Below, in pieces: positions 58,022 to 64,000 of a stretch of 64,000 nucleotides of DNA (position 1 is its first letter; every line of letters begins with the position of its first letter). The stretch spans positions 3,162,001-3,226,000 of the forward strand of contig NZ_PJMS01000001.1 in the NCBI RefSeq assembly GCF_002846555.1, in the 5' to 3' direction. Source of the stretch: Aquimarina sp. MAR_2010_214. GTDB taxonomy: Bacteria > Bacteroidota > Bacteroidia > Flavobacteriales > Flavobacteriaceae. The position numbers and the translations under genes are program-made. A model generated the notes under the pieces. The model saw only the letters and a list, made by a program, of their open reading frames with translations. It did no database searches and was not told where the DNA came from.

Positions 58022-60475
58022 ATGTCATACTTTATAAATGTAATTCTCCCTATACCTCTTGATAAAGAGTTTACCTATAGTATTAATAAAGCTGAAGCTA
58101 CTTTTTTACAACCAGGAATGCGTGTGGCTGTTCAATTTGGGAAAAGCAAGGTGTATGCAGCTTTGGTAACAAAGATACATCAAAATCCACCTTTGGTATA
58201 TGAAGCTAAAGAAATAGAACATATTCTTGATGAATCACCAATAGTTACACAACATCAGTTAGAGCTATGGTCTTGGATTTCTAGTTATTATATGTGCACA
58301 AAAGGAGAAGTAATGAGAGCTGCTCTTCCTGGAGCCTTCTTACTTGAAAGTGAAACTATAATTCTGAAAAATGAAAAATCTCTTTTTGATGAATCCTTGT
58401 TAAAAGATGATGAATTTCTGATTTATGAAGCATTGCAATATCAGAGCTTACTTCGTATACAAGAAGTGATGAGTATTGTTAGTAAGAAAAATGTATTACC
58501 TGTCATAAAACGATTAATAGAAAAAGAAGTTATTACCGTTCAGGAAGAAATTTATGAGCAATATAAGCCCAAAATAGTGCGATATATTCGATTAAATACA
58601 GGATATAATAAAGAAGAATCGTTACGGATTTTATTAGATACAATGACCAGAGCGCCTAAACAAAGGGAGGTATTGATGCATTTATTTACATTACAGGCAC
58701 AAACTACCAAATCAATTAAGGTTAGTGATCTGGTGAAAGCTTCTAATAGCTCTGCAGCTGTAATACGAGCATTGGTCGATAAAAATATATTAGACGAATA
58801 TCATTTGCAAACCGATCGGGTTCAATATACAGGAGAAACGACAGAAAATACTAAACAACTTAATGAATATCAACATAGGGCTTACGAGGAAATAAAGAGT
58901 TCTTTTGAAGATAAAGACGTATGTCTTTTTCATGGAGTTACTTCATCTGGAAAAACAGAAGTGTATGTAAAACTTATAGAACAAGTTATTCAGAAAGGGG
59001 AGCAGGTACTGTATTTACTTCCCGAAATAGCTTTAACAACACAACTCATTACCCGATTACAGGAATATTTTGGAGAAAAACTTACAGTATATCACTCTAA
59101 GTACTCTGTTAATGAAAGAGTAGAGGCATGGAACAATGTGAAAGCTAAAAAATCAAAAGCACAAGTGGTTATTGGTGCTAGATCAGCAATATTTTTACCA
59201 TTTGTCAATTTGGGATTAATTATAGTAGATGAAGAGCACGAAAATACATTTAAACAATATGATCCTGCGCCGAGATATCATGCAAGGGATACAGCAATCG
59301 TTTTAGCTAAAATGTTTTGTGCCAAAGTAGTATTAGGGTCTGCGACTCCAGCTATTGAGACATATTATAATGCAAGGCAAAAAAAATATGGACTTGTACA
59401 ATTGACCAGAAGGTATGGTAATGTACTAATGCCAGAAATTAATTTGGTAGATATAAAAACAAAATATAAGAAAAAAGAAATGACAGGGCATTTTAGTGAT
59501 ACCTTATTAACGGGTATTCATGACGCTTTAAAAGAAGGAGAGCAAGTTATTCTTTTTCAAAATAGAAGAGGGTATTCTCCTGTAATAGAATGTAATACTT
59601 GTGGACACTCTCCTCAATGTCCAAATTGTGATGTTAGCCTTACATTTCATAGTTTTAGAAATCAGCTACGATGTCATTACTGTGGGCATCATATAGCAAT
59701 GCCTCAAAAGTGCATGGCTTGTGATAGCGTTGATTTAACTACAAAAGGTTTTGGAACAGAGCAAATAGAAAATGAACTGCAAGAGCTTTTTCCTGATCAT
59801 AAAATTGGGAGAATGGATCAGGATACAACCAGAGGAAAACATGGGTATGAAAAGATCATAAATAGTTTTGAAGAAGGAGATATTGATATTATGGTGGGTA
59901 CACAAATGCTGTCTAAAGGATTGGATTTTAGAAATGTAAGCCTTGTAGGTATAATGAATGCGGATAATCTACTTAATTTCCCTGATTTTAGAGCACATGA
60001 ACGTAGTTTTCAGTTAATGCAGCAGGTAGCAGGTCGAGCAGGTAGAACTAAGAAAAGAGGTAAAGTTTTGATTCAAACGTATAATCCTTTTCACCAAATT
60101 TTGCAACAGGTGTCTGTTAATGACTATTCTGGGATGTATACAGATCAAATCGAAGAAAGGCATCAGTATAAATACCCTCCTTTTTATAAAATAATAAAAA
60201 TAACAGGTAAGCATAAAGACTATAATAGAGTAAATGAAGCTACAAATTGGTTGGCTAGATCACTTAGAAACGTATTTAATGAAAATGTTTTGGGGCCAGA
60301 ATTCCCTCCTGTCTCAAGAATACGAAATCAATATCATAAAAATATAGTTATAAAAATACCTCAAGGTCAATCCTTAAACAAAACAAAAGAAGTGATAAAA
60401 AAAATCAACACTTCTTTTAAAAGTGTAAAAGAATTTTCGGGAGTAAGAGTTATAATTAATGTAGATAACTACTAG
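58022..60475 (+). CDS. priA: Primosomal replication protein N' (PriA helicase)
   Basis: An 817-residue superfamily 2 helicase that restarts stalled replication forks. Seen are the N-terminal 3'-DNA-binding domain (VILPIPLDKEFTYSI), Walker A HGVTSSGKTEVYVKL, the DEEH box in IIVDEEHENTFKQ, and a zinc-binding cysteine cluster (CNTCGHSPQCPNC, CHYCGHH, CMACDS). Helicase motifs V/VI follow (MVGTQMLSKGLDF, QQVAGRAGRTKKRG). I start at ATG 58022 rather than the TTG two codons earlier. The length is normal. It is followed by a bidirectional terminator shared with the convergent LytTR gene. Confidence 0.96.
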   Translation: MSYFINVILPIPLDKEFTYSINKAEATFLQPGMRVAVQFGKSKVYAALVTKIHQNPPLVYEAKEIEHILDESPIVTQHQLELWSWISSYYMCTKGEVMRAALPGAFLLESETIILKNEKSLFDESLLKDDEFLIYEALQYQSLLRIQEVMSIVSKKNVLPVIKRLIEKEVITVQEEIYEQYKPKIVRYIRLNTGYNKEESLRILLDTMTRAPKQREVLMHLFTLQAQTTKSIKVSDLVKASNSSAAVIRALVDKNILDEYHLQTDRVQYTGETTENTKQLNEYQHRAYEEIKSSFEDKDVCLFHGVTSSGKTEVYVKLIEQVIQKGEQVLYLLPEIALTTQLITRLQEYFGEKLTVYHSKYSVNERVEAWNNVKAKKSKAQVVIGARSAIFLPFVNLGLIIVDEEHENTFKQYDPAPRYHARDTAIVLAKMFCAKVVLGSATPAIETYYNARQKKYGLVQLTRRYGNVLMPEINLVDIKTKYKKKEMTGHFSDTLLTGIHDALKEGEQVILFQNRRGYSPVIECNTCGHSPQCPNCDVSLTFHSFRNQLRCHYCGHHIAMPQKCMACDSVDLTTKGFGTEQIENELQELFPDHKIGRMDQDTTRGKHGYEKIINSFEEGDIDIMVGTQMLSKGLDFRNVSLVGIMNADNLLNFPDFRAHERSFQLMQQVAGRAGRTKKRGKVLIQTYNPFHQILQQVSVNDYSGMYTDQIEERHQYKYPPFYKIIKITGKHKDYNRVNEATNWLARSLRNVFNENVLGPEFPPVSRIRNQYHKNIVIKIPQGQSLNKTKEVIKKINTSFKSVKEFSGVRVIINVDNY

Positions 60476-60528
60476 TGTAAAGTGTATTGTGTTGGATAAG
60501 TTGTAGCTATTTTTGTTTCAGACGATGC

Positions 60529-60567
60529 AAAAAATAGTTGCATAGCTTAGCTACGCAATTATTTTTT
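60529..60567. terminator. Bidirectional terminator between priA and the LytTR regulator
   Basis: AAAAAATAGTTGC (60529-60541) pairs with GCAATTATTTTTT (60555-60567) with one G-U pair, and an inner TAGC/GCTA extends the stem. A6 and T6 flank it, so it can serve both convergent genes. Confidence 0.82.
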
Positions 60568-60627
60568 AAAGAAGCATGAAGCAAAAAGAGCAAGACTTGG
60601 TTTGACTAAAGTATGCTTGATTTGACA

Positions 60628-61335
60628 CTAATTATTCAAAGCTTCTATTAAAGAATGTTTTTTGTGTCTGCTAAGCGGTATTTTCTCATCCGCAATTTCT
60701 ATGTTACGACTGTTATAACGTTCTACCTTGTCTAGATTCACAATATAAGATTTATGAATTCTTAAAAAACGATCACTTGGTAGTTGTGCTTCAAAAGATT
60801 TCATTGTAGCTAATACAACAATAGGATCTCCTTCTTCCATTATCAGCTTAACATAATCTCCTAAAGCTTCTACATATTTTAGTTGATTAAGGAAAATCTT
60901 TCTTTTTTTCAGATTACTCTTTACAAAAATATAGTCGTCATCTTCTACACTAGCATTTTCTCCTCCTATTCGAGACATGCTAAGAGCTTTATCAACAGCA
61001 GCATTAAAACGATCTTTTTTTAATGGTTTTCTTAAATAATCTATAGCATCATAATCGAAAGCTTTAAAAGCATATTTCGTTTTTCCTGTGACAAAAATGA
61101 TATGAGGTTTGTTTTCTAAATCATCCAAAAGATCAAAACCAGTAAGGATTGGCATTTCAATATCTAAGAATAATAAGTCCACTTGAGTATCGAGTAAACC
61201 GTTTTTGGTCTCAATAGCATTATTCCACTCAGCCACTAATTCTAGTGAAGAATGTTCGTCTATTAGCTTTACAATAGCTAGTCTTTGAAGGCGGGAATCG
61301 TCTACTACCGCACATTTTAATTGAGATTGCTCCAC
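60628..61335 (-). CDS. LytTR-family response regulator
   Basis: A 235-residue transcription factor. The receiver domain has Asp12/Asp13 and phospho-acceptor Asp58 in LLFLDIEMPILTGF, with Lys in YLRKPLKKDRF. The C-terminal LytTR DNA-binding domain has DDYIFVKSNLKKRKI, YVEALGDYVKLIM, RFLRIHKSYIVNLDKVERY and IPLSRHKKHSL. No kinase gene is adjacent, so it is an orphan here; in Bacteroidota such regulators pair with LytS/YehU-like kinases elsewhere. The target genes are unknown. Confidence 0.92.
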   Translation of the reverse strand: MEQSQLKCAVVDDSRLQRLAIVKLIDEHSSLELVAEWNNAIETKNGLLDTQVDLLFLDIEMPILTGFDLLDDLENKPHIIFVTGKTKYAFKAFDYDAIDYLRKPLKKDRFNAAVDKALSMSRIGGENASVEDDDYIFVKSNLKKRKIFLNQLKYVEALGDYVKLIMEEGDPIVVLATMKSFEAQLPSDRFLRIHKSYIVNLDKVERYNSRNIEIADEKIPLSRHKKHSLIEALNN

Positions 61336-61445
61336 TTGTATAGTGTTATATATTCCATTACAATATTAATGAATATATCTTATTTCCACAAACAATTTCG
61401 GCTTTTTGTCGATAAAAATAGTGTTTCATCGGAATGAAATTAGGG

Positions 61446-61476
61446 TTTGAAAATCCAAAAAATAGTCTTACTTTTG
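61446..61476 (+). promoter_or_regulatory. Promoter of the rpsF-rpsR-rplI operon
   Basis: TTTG at 61446-61449, 19 bases, then TACTTTTG at 61469-61476, an exact match to the Bacteroidota consensus. The rpsF ATG lies 31 bases downstream. Confidence 0.85.
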
Positions 61477-61507
61477 CAGCCAATTTTAATTTAAATATAG
61501 ATTTATT

Positions 61508-61846
61508 ATGAATCAATACGAAACTGTTTTCATCTTGAATCCCGTTTTATCTGAAGATCAGATAAAGGAAACAGTTAAGAAATACGAAGACATTCTTGTT
61601 TCTAATGGCGCCAAGATGATATCAAAAGAGGATTGGGGGCTTAAAAAGCTTGCATATGCAATCCAACACAAAAAAAGTGGTTTTTATCACTTATTTGAAT
61701 ACCAGGTACCTGGTGAAGCTATTAATGCTTTAGAAGTTGAGTACAGAAGAGATGAACGAGTAATGCGTTACCTTACTGTACGCCTTGATAAGCATGCAAT
61801 TGCTTGGGCAGAGAAAAGAAGAAATAGAAACAAACAAAAAGCTTAA
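61508..61846 (+). CDS. rpsF: Ribosomal protein S6
   Basis: A 112-residue bS6 with the usual start [20 protein letters not shown], the [20 protein letters not shown] block and [19 protein letters not shown]. It binds S18 in the small-subunit platform. The C-terminus is basic ([10 protein letters not shown]). It is first in the rpsF-rpsR-rplI operon, two bases before rpsR. Confidence 0.97.
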   Translation: MNQYETVFILNPVLSEDQIKETVKKYEDILVSNGAKMISKEDWGLKKLAYAIQHKKSGFYHLFEYQVPGEAINALEVEYRRDERVMRYLTVRLDKHAIAWAEKRRNRNKQKA

Positions 61847-61848
61847 TT

Positions 61849-62145
61849 ATGTCATCTATAGAACAACAAGCTAAAGGAAAAAAAGACGGAGAGATCAGAT
61901 ATCTTACTCCTCTTAATATAGATACATCAAAAACGAAGAAATATTGTCGTTTTAAAAAATCAGGTATCAAATATATTGATTATAAAGATCCAGATTTCTT
62001 AATGGCATTTGTAAATGAGCAAGGTAAATTATTACCTCGTCGTCTTACAGGAACTTCATTAAAATATCAACGTAAAGTAAGTGTTGCTGTAAAAAGAGCA
62101 AGACATCTAGCTTTAATGCCATACGTTGGTGATTTATTAAAATAA
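61849..62145 (+). CDS. rpsR: Ribosomal protein S18
   Basis: A 98-residue bS18 with a Bacteroidota-type N-terminal extension. Recognisable are [40 protein letters not shown] and [11 protein letters not shown]. It lies between rpsF and rplI, the standard order. Confidence 0.97.
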   Translation: MSSIEQQAKGKKDGEIRYLTPLNIDTSKTKKYCRFKKSGIKYIDYKDPDFLMAFVNEQGKLLPRRLTGTSLKYQRKVSVAVKRARHLALMPYVGDLLK

Positions 62146-62162
62146 AATTCGTCATAACAATT

Positions 62163-62615
62163 ATGGAACTTATATTAAAGAAAGACGTTGAGAATCTAGG
62201 ATTCGCAGACGATGTAGTAGAAGTTAAGAATGGTTATGGTCGTAACTATTTAATTCCTAATGGACTTGCATTATTAGCAACTCCTTCTGCAAAAAAAGTA
62301 CTTGCTGAAACGTTAAAACAACGTGCTTTTAAAGAAAAGAAAGAGATCGAAGATGCAGAAAAAATTGGAAAGAAACTTAGTGGATTAGAGATCAAAATTT
62401 TAGCAAAATCAGGAACTGGAGGTAAATTATTTGGTTCTGTATCTAATGCTGATGTTGCAGAAGCATTTGCTAAAGAAGGTGTTGAATTGGAAAAGAAATT
62501 TATTACTGTACCAGGCGGAACAATTAAGCGTTTAGGTCAGTATGACGCTTCTGTTCGCCTTCATAGAGAAGTAATCATTCCGGTTGCTTTTGAAGTAGTT
62601 ACTAAAGCTAAATAG
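62163..62615 (+). CDS. rplI: Ribosomal protein L9
   Basis: A 150-residue bL9 starting MELILKKDVENLGFADDVVE, with the YGRNYLIPNGLALLAT motif, the long central helix and the C-terminal domain (LFGSVSNADVAEAF, then VRLHREVIIPVAFEVV). It is last in the operon; a strong terminator follows. Confidence 0.97.
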   Translation: MELILKKDVENLGFADDVVEVKNGYGRNYLIPNGLALLATPSAKKVLAETLKQRAFKEKKEIEDAEKIGKKLSGLEIKILAKSGTGGKLFGSVSNADVAEAFAKEGVELEKKFITVPGGTIKRLGQYDASVRLHREVIIPVAFEVVTKAK

Positions 62616-62651
62616 GTGTATAACAGTTGATAACTGTTTTATAATATTATG

Positions 62652-62677
62652 AAAAATCGCTCTTTGAGCGATTTTTT
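62652..62677 (+). terminator. Terminator of the rpsF-rpsR-rplI operon
   Basis: AAAAATCGCTC pairs perfectly with GAGCGATTTTT around a TTT loop, followed by more T. A classic intrinsic terminator. Confidence 0.93.
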
Positions 62678-62720
62678 ATTTTTATTTTTATTTATTCTTA
62701 AATTAATTAAAAATTATTCT

Positions 62721-64000
62721 ATGAAAAAAATTATTCTATTAATTTTGGTATTAATGGGGGGGGCGATTAATGCTCAGGTTACTACTTCAAATATTTCAGG
62801 AATCGTACGCGATAGTCAGAATCAACTACTACCCGGTGCTAATATTACAGCATTACACGGTCCTACAGGTACTTCTTATGGTGGAGTGACTGATTTTGAT
62901 GGTCGTTTTAATCTAAACAATTTGCGTGTAGGAGGTCCATATAGAATAACAATAAGTTATGTTGGTTTTAAAAAACAACTTATTGATGAAGTGTACCTGC
63001 AATTAGGACAAACCTTTAACCTTAACATAGTGTTGGTTGAAGATGATAATCAATTAGAAGAAGTTGTAATTACTACAAATAAAAACGCTACGTTCAGTAG
63101 TGACCGAACTGGTGCAGAAACCAGTGTTGGTAGGAGAGAATTACGAACATTACCTACAATATCGCGTTCTGCTGCGGATTTCACTCGATTAGAACCTACT
63201 GCAAGTGGAAACTCTTTTGGAGGAAGAAACGATCAATTTAATAATTTTAGTTTAGATGGGGCTGTGTTTAATAACCCTTTTGGGTTAGATGCAGCAACTC
63301 CTGGAGGCCAGACCGATGCGCAACCAATCTCATTGGATGCTATCGAGCAGATTCAAGTATCTACAGCTCCTTATGATGTAACATTGTCTGGATTTACAGG
63401 AGCTTCTGTTAATGCTGTTACAAAAAGTGGAACGAATACATTTAAAGGAACTGTCTATGGGTTCTTTAGAAATGAAGATCTTACCGGAGGAAAAGTAAAA
63501 GGAAATGATGTATTTAAGTCTGATCTAGAACAAACTCAATACGGATTTAGTATCGGTGGACCTATTATCAAAAACAAATTATTCTTTTTTGCTAACGCAG
63601 AAAGAGATCAACGTACTGATCTAGGTTCATCCTGGTTACCTAATACTGGTAGTGGTGGAATTAATGAATCTCGTGTATTAGAGTCGGATATGATCGCGGT
63701 TAGTAATGCACTGGCAAATTTAGGGTATACTACTGGTGCATATAAAGGATTTACATATGATTCAGAATCAACCAAAGGAATCCTTAAGTTAGATTGGAAT
63801 ATTAATGATAAGCATCGAGCAGCTATTATTTATAATTTTTTAAGAGCTTCTAAAGAGAAACCTGCGCATCCTACAGCATTAGGAATCAGAGGACCTAGTG
63901 CTTCTACATTACAGTTTGAGAATTCAGGTTATGAAATTAATAATAATATAAACTCTTTTCAATTAGAGGTTAATTCTACGTTCTCAAGTAAGTTTGCTAA
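62721..64000 (+). CDS. TonB-dependent receptor (Oar-like), N-terminal part
   Basis: An open frame of 426 codons from ATG 62721 that runs off the window. A signal peptide (MKKIILLILVLMGGAINAQ) is followed by a carboxypeptidase-regulatory-like/CNA-B domain (SGIVRDSQNQLLPGANITAL, GVTDFDGRFNLNNL). A TonB plug domain comes next (RSAADFTRLEPTASGNSFGG, SLDGAVFNNPFG, ISLDAIEQIQVSTAPYDVTL) and then the start of the barrel (FKGTVYGFFRNEDLTGG, GGPIIKNKLFFFANAERDQR). This is the Oar/OmpA-related TonB-dependent receptor layout common in Flavobacteriia. The substrate is unknown. A G8 run lies inside the signal-peptide codons. Confidence 0.92.
   Translation, partial: MKKIILLILVLMGGAINAQVTTSNISGIVRDSQNQLLPGANITALHGPTGTSYGGVTDFDGRFNLNNLRVGGPYRITISYVGFKKQLIDEVYLQLGQTFNLNIVLVEDDNQLEEVVITTNKNATFSSDRTGAETSVGRRELRTLPTISRSAADFTRLEPTASGNSFGGRNDQFNNFSLDGAVFNNPFGLDAATPGGQTDAQPISLDAIEQIQVSTAPYDVTLSGFTGASVNAVTKSGTNTFKGTVYGFFRNEDLTGGKVKGNDVFKSDLEQTQYGFSIGGPIIKNKLFFFANAERDQRTDLGSSWLPNTGSGGINESRVLESDMIAVSNALANLGYTTGAYKGFTYDSESTKGILKLDWNINDKHRAAIIYNFLRASKEKPAHPTALGIRGPSASTLQFENSGYEINNNINSFQLEVNSTFSSKFA
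62756..62763. repeat. G8 homopolymer in the signal peptide of the TonB-dependent receptor
   Basis: Eight consecutive G spanning ATG GGG GGG GCG codons at residues 12-15. A one-base slip would abolish the receptor after a short peptide. Confidence 0.9.

Noticed and set aside
1..64000. CRISPR arrays, rRNA or tRNA genes and insertion sequences
   Set aside because: No regularly spaced repeats, RNA-gene signatures or transposase motifs were recognised on either strand.

Overview
This AT-rich window comes from a Bacteroidota chromosome, most likely a marine-type Flavobacteriaceae member. The evidence is the promoter style (TTTG-N19/20-TAnnTTTG upstream of rpsF, yebC and an M61 peptidase), A-rich leaders in place of Shine-Dalgarno sites, lineage-typical genes (DUF3822, a KdsB/KdnB-type Kdo protein, a UbiA-family GGGP prenyltransferase, an Oar-like TonB-dependent receptor) and above all a Bacteroidota-specific subtype iii type VI secretion system (T6SS). 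I saw no rRNA, tRNA, CRISPR array or transposase.

Layout. 1-12.6 kb is housekeeping: the end of a glycosidase/beta-lactamase-like protein, an aldo/keto reductase, rsmD with two companions, a RecD-like helicase, a fused CMP-Kdo synthetase/Kdo 8-oxidase, an acyltransferase, yebC, a pterin dehydratase, a lipoprotein, maf and a UbiA prenyltransferase. 12.6-18.3 kb holds a histidine kinase/response regulator pair followed by two paralogous small secreted proteins, a decayed stretch and an M61 peptidase with a PDZ domain.

18.3-52.5 kb is the T6SS. A leftward operon (tssE, tssF, a PKD-domain protein, tssK, tssO) diverges from a rightward operon (NlpC/P60 lipoprotein, tssG, tssN) that ends in a strong terminator. 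Two hcp-type tssD genes follow, then a lysozyme-like protein with a partner lipoprotein. Next come two parallel effector islands. Each has a nearly identical vgrG, a putative adaptor of an unrecognised family, a DUF4280 PAAR-like tip and a large toxin with a downstream immunity candidate. Island 1 carries an OmpA-domain effector. Island 2 carries a DUF2235 lipase with a DUF2931 lipoprotein, plus a 1085-residue VasX-like membrane-active effector followed by two paralogous membrane immunity candidates. A leftward operon (tssH, tssB, tssC) closes the locus. Classical TssJ/L/M are absent, as expected for subtype iii, and I found no TssR-sized gene in the window.

52.9-64 kb returns to core genes: rlmH, nadC, a YihY/BrkB membrane protein, three chalcone-isomerase-like secreted proteins with a DUF2147 protein, priA, a LytTR response regulator, the rpsF-rpsR-rplI operon and the start of a TonB-dependent receptor that runs off the window.

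The most interesting material is the effector region. It holds a candidate new adaptor family shared by both VgrG islands, a lipoprotein gene split at an A10 tract, a G8 tract inside the large effector, and 1461-bp vgrG repeats able to delete or exchange a whole island. All functional calls rest on reading motifs and context by eye; no database search was run.
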